64,000 nucleotides of DNA from Flavobacteriales bacterium UBA2669 (GTDB lineage Bacteria > Bacteroidota > Bacteroidia > Flavobacteriales_E > Vicingaceae), in contig DEMN01000013.1 in assembly GCA_002359215.1 (NCBI GenBank), forward strand, positions 62,001 to 126,000, written 5' to 3'. Numbering within the stretch: the stretch's first letter is position 1; every line of letters begins with the position of its first letter. Both the position numbers and the translations under genes were made by a program. The notes beneath the pieces are model-generated. The model was not told where the DNA came from, searched no databases, and saw nothing but the letters and a program-made list of their open reading frames with translations. Below are positions 7,081-16,170 of the stretch, piece by piece.

Positions 7081-7695
7081 TTATAGGTTAACAAAGTTTT
7101 GTAATAACCTCATACCAAATTTATGGCTTTTTTCAGGATGAAATTGTACGCCAAAAATATTTTCTTTTTCTACTGCAGAAACAAATTCGTAACCATAATT
7201 AGAGTTGGTTAACACATCATTTTCATCTTTGGGTTGCATGTGGTAAGTGTGAACAAAATAAAATCTTGCTTTATCTTCAAGTCCCTCCATTAGCATCGAT
7301 TTTTTGCTAACAGTAACTTCATTCCAACTCATATGAGGAATTTTTAGTTGCTCGGTCATCTTAGATTTGTCGAACTTCACAATATCCATATCAATCCAAC
7401 CCAACCCTTTTTCTACTCCTTCTTCGCTATTATTCCCTAACAACTGAGCTCCCAAACAAATGCCTAATATGGGCGTTTTATTATTAATAACTTTTTCATT
7501 AAGTATCTCGATTAAGCCGGATTGTTGCAGGTTTTTCATGCCATAGTCAAAACTACCTACTCCAGGTAATATAAGCTTATCAGCTTGAGCAATTTCTTCA
7601 TCAGAAGAACTGATAATCGATTTAGCTCCAATACGCTTTAGCATATTCTGAATGGACTTAATATTTCCAGCGTTGTAGTTAATAATAGTAATCAT
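7081..7695 (-). CDS. hisH: HisH-like glutamine amidotransferase subunit
   Basis: 204 aa from the ATG at 7695 (MITIINYNAGNIKSIQ); a TTG two codons earlier is less likely. It is a class I glutaminase: the oxyanion strand ILPGVGSFDYGM, nucleophile Cys80 in GICLGAQLLG, and His186/Glu188 in QFHPEKSHKFG complete the triad. It hydrolyses glutamine and channels ammonia to a HisF-type barrel. The partner downstream is a HisF2 lacking Asp11, and no other his gene is present, so I infer a sugar-amidination role rather than histidine synthesis. The symbol reflects family membership only. Confidence 0.88.
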   Translation of the reverse strand: MITIINYNAGNIKSIQNMLKRIGAKSIISSSDEEIAQADKLILPGVGSFDYGMKNLQQSGLIEILNEKVINNKTPILGICLGAQLLGNNSEEGVEKGLGWIDMDIVKFDKSKMTEQLKIPHMSWNEVTVSKKSMLMEGLEDKARFYFVHTYHMQPKDENDVLTNSNYGYEFVSAVEKENIFGVQFHPEKSHKFGMRLLQNFVNL

Positions 7696-7764
7696 GAGCA
7701 AAATCTCTTAGATGTTGCAAAGGTAATTCGATTTAATGAAATGAGGTAATGAACTTGTTATAAA

Positions 7765-8808
7765 TTACTGTACTACTATTTTATCAGATAAAATAGTATT
7801 GGAAAGTGCTATTCGATAAATGTATATTCCTTTACTTAAAAAAGACAAATCGATGATGTTTTCTTGAGACTCTTTGGAATATACTACTCGTCCTGTTAAA
7901 TCTAATAATTGTATATGGTAGGCTTCTTCTGACTGAATAGTAAGTTGATTATTATATACAAAAGCTGTTAGTTCTTTATCTTTTTTTCTTGAAATAGCAA
8001 CCATATCAAAATATTCAAACTTTCCATTAAAATCTGTTTGTTTTAGTCTATAATAATAAGTTTGTGTTTGTTCTTTAGGAAAAACATCTATAAAGTTATA
8101 ATTCATAATAGAAGAAGAGTTTCCTGAACCGGGAATAATGGAAATAGTTTCAAAATTTATAGCATCAGTACTTCTTTCCAACGTAAAATAATCGTTATTT
8201 ACCTCTGTTAATGTAGCCCATTTCAACACATTAGAGTTCTCATCATATATTTCACCTGAAAAATCTAATAATTCTATGGGTAAAATCTGACTACAATTGC
8301 AAGAGCCAACATCTTCAATAGTGTAAGTGATAATTTCATCACTTCTGTTGGCAGCTCCTTCAATAATAATGGTTGCTGGTCCAGTAACAGTCATTTGATC
8401 AAATAAACTTGCATTACTTCCACCAATTTGCCAAGGAGGTGTTCCTCCAGCAGCATTTCTAATTCTAAGTCTATCTCCACTTGTTGAGCTTCCATCAGCA
8501 CCAGAAGCTGTACATGGACTTGTTCTGTTTTTCATTTCAGCAGTAATTCTTACATCACATCCTCCAGGAACTTCAAATGTTGTTGACATAGTTTGATGTC
8601 CAGCATCACAATTCCCACTAGTTCCACTTCCACAATTTGGACCACCTAAAGGTGTTAGATCACAACCTCCAATACATCCACAGCCTGAACCACTTACATA
8701 AATAGCTCCTGAGGAACATACTTGTGCCGATAAATTTATAGTGAACAAAGTAAGCACTATAGCTAAAGTGACGTTTGATAAGTTATATTTTAAGTTGTAG
8801 AAAAACAT
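7765..8808 (-). CDS. Secreted protein with T9SS type A sorting domain
   Basis: 347 aa. A signal peptide covers about residues 1-29 (hydrophobic VTLAIVLTLFTINLSAQ). Residues 30-100 are rich in Cys and Gly (GSGCGCIGGCDL) and probably disulfide-bonded. From about 175 there is the common Bacteroidota cargo linker LPIELLDFSGE with FTLERSTD and YYYRLKQTDFNGK, then the type A C-terminal domain (about 280-347: YHIQLLDLTGRVVYSKES, LSKGIYIYRI, KIVVQ). The protein should cross the outer membrane by type IX secretion and be anchored or released after tail cleavage. The N-terminal domain is not recognised. Confidence 0.85.
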   Translation of the reverse strand: MFFYNLKYNLSNVTLAIVLTLFTINLSAQVCSSGAIYVSGSGCGCIGGCDLTPLGGPNCGSGTSGNCDAGHQTMSTTFEVPGGCDVRITAEMKNRTSPCTASGADGSSTSGDRLRIRNAAGGTPPWQIGGSNASLFDQMTVTGPATIIIEGAANRSDEIITYTIEDVGSCNCSQILPIELLDFSGEIYDENSNVLKWATLTEVNNDYFTLERSTDAINFETISIIPGSGNSSSIMNYNFIDVFPKEQTQTYYYRLKQTDFNGKFEYFDMVAISRKKDKELTAFVYNNQLTIQSEEAYHIQLLDLTGRVVYSKESQENIIDLSFLSKGIYIYRIALSNTILSDKIVVQ

Positions 8809-8870
8809 TTTATAATCTTATTGCGCTTATTATTAGCTAAAACGTTAAAAATCACTTAAGTGTTGCTTTC

Positions 8871-10775
8871 TTATCTAAGCAATGTAACCGACCCTTTAAT
8901 AAACTCTCTTTTACCTCCTATAAAAGTAACATCTATCAAATAAAAATATGTGCCTGTTGGTACAATACTTCCTTGATAAGTTCCATCCCAACCTTCATCT
9001 ATTTCTTTCCATGAAAACAACTGTTCTCCCCATCTGTTAAAGATAGTTGCTTCAAAAAAATCAAATTCACTACCTTTTATCATAAAGACATCATTATTAT
9101 TATCATTATTAGGCGTAAAAGTATTTGGAACAAAAATAGTTGGCACTAAACATTCGTCTCTAATAATTCCTATTTGATCTTCAGAAGTGCAACCATTATC
9201 ATTAGACGTAACGGTATAAATTCCTTCGGTAAAAACAATTATAGAATCAACTCCTGTTTCTCCTGAACTCCAAACTAAATTAGCTCCTCCAACGGCATTT
9301 ATAACAAAACCTGTTAGTAATTCATCTCTGCAAATGGTAACATTATTTTGCACTATATTTACTTGGCTTGTAGCAATAATAGTTAAGTTAGTTTCAATAA
9401 TACTATCACATCCTAAAGAAGTGGTAAGTACATCTGTATAAATCCCAGTTGAGGCATAAACATTCCCTCCAACAGTTATACTAAATCCGGGACATTCAGT
9501 AAAACTCTGAGTAGTAAATTTTGTTGGATTAATGCTTAAAGTAGTTGTAATAATACTATCGCAACCTACACTACTACCACCAACAAGTGTATCAATATAA
9601 TTTCCAGCTGTAGTTTGAAAAGCTCCTCCTAACAAAATACTATCTCCTTGACAAATTGAAATACTTGTTGAACCTGTGGTAAAATTATTTACCGCAAGAT
9701 TAGTGGTAATTATACTGTCACAACCTAATGCTGCTCCACCAATAAGTGTGTCAATATACGTTCCTTGAGTATTTACCTGACTTCCTCCTGGCAAGGTGTA
9801 AGTTTGTCCTTGACAAATACTTGCATTTTGAGTAGCAGTAGCTGGTGGATTAATCGTAATTAAAATACTATCCGTAATAGTTCCACAAGCTGCTGAACCT
9901 TCTACATAAATATAAAAATCTGTTGTATCATTTAGAGATGATGTATAGGTAGTTGAGTTATTTATTGTTGAGCTAAAAGATCCATTACCGCCAGTCCAAA
10001 GTAAGTTTTGCAAAGAGCTACTTGCTGAAACTGTTAGTTGAACATTATCTCCCGGACAAATGGTAGTTGGTGACAATGGTGTTATACTAATATTAGCAGG
10101 AACAAATGGTGCTTGACAAGCAAAATTATCATACGTTACGTTACCTTGCCAATCGAAATTAGCCAATGCTCCATCTCTTATTGCTGATGCCCCACCAATA
10201 GTTCCGTTTTGATTAACCAATAATGTTCTGTCATAGGTAACTACATCCGAACATCCACTTGGAGATGAAAACGAAATAGATAAGGTTCTCATTCCAGGAG
10301 AAGTACTCCAATTAGCAAAATGCCCTGCAGTATTTCCTGCACACTGAAAAATAACATACATAGTATCCGCTAAGTTAGCAAAAGAATTGGCATTTACATC
10401 AATAGCAGTACTTGTTACAAGCAATACTCTTGCTCCTGCTGGCAAAATCCCATTGGTTGGTTCTAGTAATAATCCGCAACCCTGTACAGTAGCATTTAAT
10501 GCACTAACAGCATTTGCCGTAGTGGTATTCTTGCAAGTATTTAACCAAGGATTAGAGGAATTTGCCCAGCTAACATTCATATTAGCAACATTAAGTGGAG
10601 TATTTCCTACAACAAAACGAACCATTTCATTTTCTCCTTCTGGAGAACCACAAGCATCTACAAGGATACTTTCTATTTCGAAACAAGTAGACGGAATTTG
10701 TGCTTTAACATTTAAAGCTAGAAAAATTATTGCTAATAAAAATAAAGTTTTTAATCCATTAACTTTAAAAATCAT
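8871..10775 (-). CDS. Secreted repeat protein with T9SS type B (gliding-motility-associated) C-terminal domain
   Basis: 634 aa. The signal peptide is at about 1-25 (LKTLFLLAIIFLALNVKAQ). An N-terminal domain with CFEIESILVDACGSPEGENE resembles lamin-tail-like modules of Bacteroidota surface proteins. Residues about 315-468 hold three units of about 52 aa, each with an initial Cys motif (SICQG, SICQG, TECPG), a Gly pair, and a closing GCDSIITT/GCDSIIET. The end (about 548-634) has FVPNTFTPNNDNNND, FNRWGEQLF, GWDGTYQG and PTGTYFYLIDV, the CHU_C/type B T9SS sorting domain. It is a cell-surface or released protein; ligand unknown. It lies 62 bp upstream of another T9SS cargo gene on the same strand. 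Confidence 0.88.
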   Translation of the reverse strand: MIFKVNGLKTLFLLAIIFLALNVKAQIPSTCFEIESILVDACGSPEGENEMVRFVVGNTPLNVANMNVSWANSSNPWLNTCKNTTTANAVSALNATVQGCGLLLEPTNGILPAGARVLLVTSTAIDVNANSFANLADTMYVIFQCAGNTAGHFANWSTSPGMRTLSISFSSPSGCSDVVTYDRTLLVNQNGTIGGASAIRDGALANFDWQGNVTYDNFACQAPFVPANISITPLSPTTICPGDNVQLTVSASSSLQNLLWTGGNGSFSSTINNSTTYTSSLNDTTDFYIYVEGSAACGTITDSILITINPPATATQNASICQGQTYTLPGGSQVNTQGTYIDTLIGGAALGCDSIITTNLAVNNFTTGSTSISICQGDSILLGGAFQTTAGNYIDTLVGGSSVGCDSIITTTLSINPTKFTTQSFTECPGFSITVGGNVYASTGIYTDVLTTSLGCDSIIETNLTIIATSQVNIVQNNVTICRDELLTGFVINAVGGANLVWSSGETGVDSIIVFTEGIYTVTSNDNGCTSEDQIGIIRDECLVPTIFVPNTFTPNNDNNNDVFMIKGSEFDFFEATIFNRWGEQLFSWKEIDEGWDGTYQGSIVPTGTYFYLIDVTFIGGKREFIKGSVTLLR

Positions 10776-10971
10776 TACTCATAGAGGTTGAATTTAAAAT
10801 GGTTTAGGAAAATCCATGTAGGTAATCACTTTAAATTTCTATGCAAAAGTAAATCTAATCTTTTGATTAAATTCAGTTTAAAAGTTATGAAAATGTTAAT
10901 CTTTCAACAGTTATTTAACAAATGAGATGTGAATTGATATTTGTTATTCATTATTTGTGAACTGAATACTT

Positions 10972-11646
10972 TCAACTTTTCAAACTATCTACAACAATAA
11001 CAATTTCTCCTTTTAGGATATTTTCTGTGAAATACAGAATCAGTTCATTGGCAGTTCCTCTTACTGTTTCTTCATGAATTTTAGTTAACTCTCTGGATAC
11101 AGAAATTTTTCTATCTTCTCCAAAAAATTCATTAAATTGTATAAGTGTTTTTATTAATCGATGAGGCGATTCATAAAAAACAATGGTTCTGGTTTCTTCT
11201 TGTAACAACTTTAATCGGGTTTGTCGGCCTTTTTTATGAGGTAAAAAACCTTCAAAAACAAACTTATCACAAGGAAACCCTGAGTTTACTAAAGCAGGTA
11301 CAAAGGCAGTAGCACCAGGTAAACATTCTACTTCAATATCATTTTCAACACAAGCCCTTACTAATAAAAATCCAGGATCGGAAATAGCAGGTGTACCAGC
11401 ATCACTAATTAAAGCAATGGTTATTCCTAATTTTAATTTATCTATTACTTTATCTAAATTTTTGTGCTCGTTATGTTGATGAAAAGCAATCAGTTGCTGA
11501 TTAATATCGTAATGTTTTAGCAACTTAGAAGAAGTTCTGGTATCCTCTGCTAATATTAAGTCAACAGCTTTTAGTATTTCTATCGCTCTAAAAGTAATAT
11601 CTTTTAAATTACCAATAGGCGTTGGAATAAGGTATAGTTTTGACAT
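10972..11646 (-). CDS. rsmI: 16S rRNA (cytidine(1402)-2'-O)-methyltransferase
   Basis: 224 aa, a tetrapyrrole-methylase fold. Motifs are MSKLYLIPTPIGNLKDIT (N-terminus), LILAEDTRTSSKLLKHYDI, the SAM-binding ALISDAGTPAISDPGF at about residues 78-93, VECLPGATAFVPALVNSGFP, and GFLPHKKGRQTRL. It methylates the 2'-OH of C1402 in 16S rRNA. It has the core family length without the C-terminal extension found in some species. It stands alone between T9SS cargo genes on the same strand and appears unrelated to them. Confidence 0.95.
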   Translation of the reverse strand: MSKLYLIPTPIGNLKDITFRAIEILKAVDLILAEDTRTSSKLLKHYDINQQLIAFHQHNEHKNLDKVIDKLKLGITIALISDAGTPAISDPGFLLVRACVENDIEVECLPGATAFVPALVNSGFPCDKFVFEGFLPHKKGRQTRLKLLQEETRTIVFYESPHRLIKTLIQFNEFFGEDRKISVSRELTKIHEETVRGTANELILYFTENILKGEIVIVVDSLKS

Positions 11647-11731
11647 CTTTAAATAAAAAAGCTAAGTTACGGAGATTATATTTATATAGATAGTTAAGAA
11701 AAAAAGATATTAAGATATCCCTAATAAAAAC

Positions 11732-11760
11732 AAAAAAGCTGAGAGTTACTCAGCTTTTTT
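11732..11760 (-). terminator. Terminator overlapping the 3' end of the PID-CTERM-like gene
   Basis: A perfect 12-bp stem, aaaaaagctgag (11732-11743) with ctcagctttttt (11749-11760), and a 5-nt loop. The TAA stop codon of the gene lies in the loop (11746-11748), and the upstream arm encodes the last residues Lys-Lys-Ala-Glu. On the minus strand the T run follows directly. Confidence 0.85.
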
Positions 11761-11976
11761 AGATATATCATAAATTTTCTTTCCTCCGTATATTGCTCCT
11801 AATGCTAATAGGTAAGAGATTCCACCATCAATTGGTATACAAGCAGAAGGAGGCCAACAGCCACCGGGAGGCCCACCACCACCAGGAGGTCCTGGAGGTC
11901 CTGCTGCAAAAAGTTCCATATCGTTAAATAGAAGAACTCCAATAAATAAAAGCAATAGCTTTAAAATCAATTTCAT
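11746..11976 (-). CDS. Small secreted Pro/Gly-rich protein with PID-CTERM-like tail
   Basis: 76 aa. An N-terminal signal peptide (residues about 1-25, LILKLLLLFIGVLLFND) is followed by a low-complexity segment GPPGPPGGGGPPGG (26-39) with two Cys (40, 46). The C-terminal tail at 48-76 has the PIDGG motif, a hydrophobic stretch (ISYLLALGAIYGG) and a basic end (KKIYDISKK), a tripartite layout like exosortase-sorted proteins. Tails with this PIDGG motif are known in Bacteroidota as PID-CTERM. An exosortase gene lies about 4.2 kb upstream on the same strand. That this exosortase processes the tail is inference. It ends in a strong terminator. Confidence 0.75.
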   Translation of the reverse strand: MKLILKLLLLFIGVLLFNDMELFAAGPPGPPGGGGPPGGCWPPSACIPIDGGISYLLALGAIYGGKKIYDISKKAE

Positions 11977-12019
11977 AGTTTTATTCTGTAAACGGTTGCA
12001 AATGTAATATTTTTATTCT

Positions 12020-15000
12020 TTAATTTTTAGTTAAAACAATTTTTTTAGTTACAGAAGTATTACTTGATTTTAAAGTAACATAGTAAATACCTTGTGCATC
12101 TTCTAATTGAAAACGTTCTCTATAATTTGAATCAACTCTTAAGTTTTTACTCAACACCTCTTGACCTAAACTATTGTTAATAACGATTGAAAGATCAGAA
12201 ACGTTGTCGTTGTTTAAAATTAAGTCAAATCCATTAGAAATATTTACTAACTGAAAATCTAAATTGTTCTCTACATCATCAATACTTAATGTATTTTCTA
12301 CATTTACATACTGTTCTGATTTTTTAGAACAAGAACCATTAGATGATGTTAATTCAACTTTATAAACTCCTGTATTGAAGTAAATATGCCCTGGATTTTC
12401 TATAGAAGAATTGGTTAAATCTCCAAAATTCCAGTTAAAGATGGTTGTGTTTTCACTATTATTTTCGAAAAACACTTCTACTCCTTTAATTACATTTACA
12501 GTATCAACAGTAGCTGAAGAAGTTATTTCTTCATTCTCATTATTAGTTAAAGTAAGAAATGAAGAGCTTATATCTTGTGGCTCTGTAATTTCAAATGTAT
12601 TCATTACTGATTCTGAAGTAACATTATTAGTAACTTCAACTATATAAATACCCGGCATTAAATTTTTAACCGTATCTGCTCCAAGCTTATTAACTGAAGT
12701 TGCTACAACATTATTAAATCCATCTTTCCATACATAATTTTTAGCATCATTAGCATAACCATTTGCTATAAGATTTCCATTTGAAGCACCATAACAAGTA
12801 ACATTATTTTGTTCTGTTACTAGCGGAGTGCTAACATAAAGTAAAAATCTGTTGGTTGTAACCGTATCATACATAGTAAAAGAGTATACCGTATCTTCTG
12901 TTAATTTAAAGCTTACATTAAGCTCTGTATCTTCAAAAGTTAATACTTTATTATTTTTTAATAATGTAGCAATATCTTCAAATGCTAATGTATAACTATT
13001 CAATGTATTATTTGGTAAATCTGTTTTAATGTTTATAGGAATAATTGTAGTTGTATTCATTGATAAAACATTTCTTTCTAGCCTATATCCATTATTAATG
13101 GTTGATAAGTTAGGTTTATGCTGAAAAATATTATTCAATTTATAAGCATCTAACTCACTATCTTTATTATCCGTTGCATTAACATCAAAACCAACATAAG
13201 CAATATCATACTCTGTTGTATTATTGTGTGTATAACCTAGCTTAACAGTTGCTAAAATTTCATTATTTTGATTTAATAACCTGTTATTATAAGTATCAGT
13301 AATATCTTCATTAAAACCAGCTAACCAAGATTGGAAATTAATAGAACCACCTCCAGGGTTTGCATGAATCCATATAGCTTCTCCAGAAGCTATAAACCAA
13401 CTATTTCCAATAGATACTCTAGAGCCATCAGTTCTTTTTCTGTAAGCGTTATCAATACTACCAGATTTTGGCACTGATCCCCACCTCACAGGTGCAGGAT
13501 AAGGATTAGTGATTAAACTCCACCCATCATTTGCTGGGTTACCGGTTTTAACTATGTGAGGACAATTATAAGAAACATTACCCACTACAACTGTTCCAGT
13601 AATATCTATTGTTCTTGCTCCTGTAGCTTTAGTGTCATCACCTACGTAAATTTCATAACCTACTTTTGGGTCTATAACATTAAACGTACTGTTTGGCACC
13701 GTATATCCCTGATTAAAATCATTAACAATATTATTCTGATCGTAATAATAAACCGAGCTTATTCCTCCCGGCCATTCTGTACCGGTAAACCCTTGCATTT
13801 CAAATTCTTGATTCCAATCTTCCAAATTACCTCCGGATACTACCGGTGCTAATAAATAATAACTTTCCCCTTCATTTAAAAATCGTTCTACCGTTATATC
13901 TCCATTAATCTCTCCTGCTACAGGTCTGTAATAAGCAGCTGTTCCACTTGCATTAGACCTTAACGTTAAATTATTATTAGTAGTTAAAGTACCATTAAGT
14001 ATGTCTAACCATCCTTGAATACTAGCACTATTATTAATAGTTAACCCAAGTGGGTTATCTAAAATTAAACTATACATTGTTAAGTTACCTGATATGTTTT
14101 GAGCAAGAGAAGCTCCTGTAAAATAAAACGTACCTGTACCTGGAGTAACAATGTTATTATTTACCACATCACCATTAACCTGTAATGTATCAGTACTATT
14201 AAAGCTTAACGAACCATCAATAGTTAAGCTCCCCACCTGTGCATTTTGTCCGTTAATAAAAACATTATGCCCAGTTAAAATGGTTACATCACTTCCTAAG
14301 GTAGGAACACATCCACAAGTCCAAGTAGTAGGCAAATGCCAGTCGTTGGTAACTCCAGTACTTACAATAGCAAAATCAGCATTCGCTAAGGTAAAATAAC
14401 TTGTACTGGTTAAGCTTACTCCTGTAAAAGTAACTATTCCCCCAGCAAAAACACCATTGTATTCTGTTGCTCCTGTTGCAAATACACCATCTACATCTAC
14501 TAACAATTTATACGCAGTATCAGCTCCTAAGCCCAAACTGCTTACATCAAAAGCAATATTCACCGTACCTGAATAATTGGTTAAGGTACTTCTCCATACT
14601 TGATTGTAACGATTATATCCTGAAGGAACATCCGTAGTATTTGAAACATAACCCGCATTATCATGTCCTACCAACACATAATCTCCATTGTTCATAGTTG
14701 AAGCTGAAAGGGTAAGGTTGGAAGTGCCTGATGCAGACAAATTATTTCCACTAGCTTCTTGACCAATACCTACCACATCATAACGATGTGTTAATTCATG
14801 TCCGTACATGTCTTGTGCTATACTAATTTGATATTTAGCTGCTAAATAATTTTCTACAATATTACGTTCTGCAGAATTTAATACCGAGGTGTAATAAATG
14901 ACTTCAGCTATATTTCCATTAAATATATAATTGGTATTAAAAGCTCCAATTCTAGTTAAATTATGTCCTGTAGCTGTATTAGCGCAATTAGTAATTGGTC

Positions 15001-15574
15001 CATTTACATTACCATTAACATACCCTAATAAAGTTCCTGACGCTCCATTCCAAATAGATGATAAAATTTGATTTGTACCAACACCAAAATACAACCTTCT
15101 AGTCATTCCTAATGAATTTTTTACATAGGTCTGATTATTACTGGGTGATGTATTTGTGTAAATTAAATTTGAAGCTTCATCAAAATCCATATTAAACAAG
15201 CAATTACTTCCTAGGTTTACTGTTGACCTTTCAAAAACAATAAAGTGAGACGACTGATTGCCATCCAATGACGATGGGTTGGAAGCGATCTCCATATAAT
15301 CATTAACCCCGTCAAAATCTAACGCAGGCATTCCATTAATACCATTGGTACGGTAAATAGGTCTTCTAGCACCTAATGCTTGCGATGCTGTATTATTCCC
15401 AACAGAAAAGTCTGTCCAATTTTGAATAGCTTGTCCATTAGTGGCACCTAATTGAAAAGCATCTAACCATATTTGGTTAGATGTTCCTGCCGCTACGCCA
15501 CCTGGTGATTGAGCAAAACTTATAGAAAATGAAGAAATTATTATCGCTGCAATGAAGGAAGTAATTTTTCTCAT
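12020..15574 (-). CDS. Large secreted protein with LamG-like and PKD domains and T9SS type A tail
   Basis: 1184 aa. The signal peptide is at 1-21 (ITSFIAAIIISSFSISFAQ). Residues about 25-250 resemble a LamG/concanavalin-type domain found in surface adhesins: PALDFDGVNDYMEI, HFIVFERS, GNIAEVIYYTSVLNSAERN, VENYLAAKYQI. The middle has repeated beta-rich segments (TCGCVPTLGSDVTILTGHNV resembles cadherin/pectin-lyase-like surface modules). About 1015-1095 is a PKD domain (FNWNFGDLTNSSIENPGHIY). The end (about 1110-1184) is a type A T9SS sorting domain (SIVINNSLGQEVLSKNL, GIYYVTLKSS, KKIVLTKN). The likely role is adhesion or glycan binding at the cell surface. No catalytic motif is visible. Confidence 0.85.
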   Translation of the reverse strand: MRKITSFIAAIIISSFSISFAQSPGGVAAGTSNQIWLDAFQLGATNGQAIQNWTDFSVGNNTASQALGARRPIYRTNGINGMPALDFDGVNDYMEIASNPSSLDGNQSSHFIVFERSTVNLGSNCLFNMDFDEASNLIYTNTSPSNNQTYVKNSLGMTRRLYFGVGTNQILSSIWNGASGTLLGYVNGNVNGPITNCANTATGHNLTRIGAFNTNYIFNGNIAEVIYYTSVLNSAERNIVENYLAAKYQISIAQDMYGHELTHRYDVVGIGQEASGNNLSASGTSNLTLSASTMNNGDYVLVGHDNAGYVSNTTDVPSGYNRYNQVWRSTLTNYSGTVNIAFDVSSLGLGADTAYKLLVDVDGVFATGATEYNGVFAGGIVTFTGVSLTSTSYFTLANADFAIVSTGVTNDWHLPTTWTCGCVPTLGSDVTILTGHNVFINGQNAQVGSLTIDGSLSFNSTDTLQVNGDVVNNNIVTPGTGTFYFTGASLAQNISGNLTMYSLILDNPLGLTINNSASIQGWLDILNGTLTTNNNLTLRSNASGTAAYYRPVAGEINGDITVERFLNEGESYYLLAPVVSGGNLEDWNQEFEMQGFTGTEWPGGISSVYYYDQNNIVNDFNQGYTVPNSTFNVIDPKVGYEIYVGDDTKATGARTIDITGTVVVGNVSYNCPHIVKTGNPANDGWSLITNPYPAPVRWGSVPKSGSIDNAYRKRTDGSRVSIGNSWFIASGEAIWIHANPGGGSINFQSWLAGFNEDITDTYNNRLLNQNNEILATVKLGYTHNNTTEYDIAYVGFDVNATDNKDSELDAYKLNNIFQHKPNLSTINNGYRLERNVLSMNTTTIIPINIKTDLPNNTLNSYTLAFEDIATLLKNNKVLTFEDTELNVSFKLTEDTVYSFTMYDTVTTNRFLLYVSTPLVTEQNNVTCYGASNGNLIANGYANDAKNYVWKDGFNNVVATSVNKLGADTVKNLMPGIYIVEVTNNVTSESVMNTFEITEPQDISSSFLTLTNNENEEITSSATVDTVNVIKGVEVFFENNSENTTIFNWNFGDLTNSSIENPGHIYFNTGVYKVELTSSNGSCSKKSEQYVNVENTLSIDDVENNLDFQLVNISNGFDLILNNDNVSDLSIVINNSLGQEVLSKNLRVDSNYRERFQLEDAQGIYYVTLKSSNTSVTKKIVLTKN

Positions 15575-15687
15575 ATTGTATGGTTTAATGTTATTATAGT
15601 TGTAAAGTATTTTAAATATTATCCTTAATAATAAAATTTACTACAATGATACGATTTAGAATTTAAATTAGTTGCTTGCTCTATCAT

Positions 15688-16170
15688 TTATTTATTAAAT
15701 TTACGTATATCTACCGACTTACTTAAGTAAAAATATATGCTAAACAAAATGAATAAAGGTAATGGAGATTGCAAAAAGCCTATCATTTTTCTTAGTAACA
15801 CATAAGCATCATCAAACACTCCTGTTACTTTTGTAACAACTACTAGAAGTAATAATACCACTATAACTACTGAATAAAACCAACCAGTAATTTTATTATA
15901 CTGTTTTTTCTCATACCAAAAATGTAATGCTACATAAGATGTTGTTATCATTATCGCTATGAACGCAATACTTAATATCCACTTTAACAAACTTAATTTT
16001 TCAATAGAGAATGAAGCAAAATATTCATAAAACAAATAAAAATTGGCTCTGTTTATATTTTCTCCCGACAGTATAGCATTTATCTCCAAAAACAAGTTTT
16101 CTCTTATTAATGTTAACCCCATAAGAATTAGGGTTAGTATAATGGCTATTATTTTCTTTGATTGCTTCAA
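15688..16170 (-). CDS. Exosortase-associated membrane protein
   Basis: 160 aa with four membrane segments, at about residues 7-24, 62-84, 95-116 and 132-151, and a basic C-terminus. The start is TTG at 16170, and this TTG overlaps the TGA stop of the exosortase gene (TTGA, 16167-16170), so the two are translationally coupled. Small multi-helix proteins directly after the exosortase are known in Bacteroidota systems such as the XrtF type, and this one fits in size and topology; which subtype it belongs to cannot be decided without a search. Function unknown; perhaps it stabilises the exosortase or guides substrates. Confidence 0.68.
   Translation of the reverse strand: MKQSKKIIAIILTLILMGLTLIRENLFLEINAILSGENINRANFYLFYEYFASFSIEKLSLLKWILSIAFIAIMITTSYVALHFWYEKKQYNKITGWFYSVVIVVLLLLVVVTKVTGVFDDAYVLLRKMIGFLQSPLPLFILFSIYFYLSKSVDIRKFNK

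Noticed and set aside
6309..7695. Histidine biosynthesis genes hisH-hisF
   Set aside because: Asp11 of HisF is replaced by Thr, the block KNPNYIGDP is of HisF2 type, and no other his gene is near.
10387..10791. Plus-strand ORF antisense to the type B T9SS gene
   Set aside because: Shadow of a low-complexity coding frame on the other strand, without recognisable motifs.
13556..14399. Plus-strand ORFs within the 1184-aa secreted protein gene
   Set aside because: Shadow frames; the minus-strand frame has signal peptide, domains and sorting tail.
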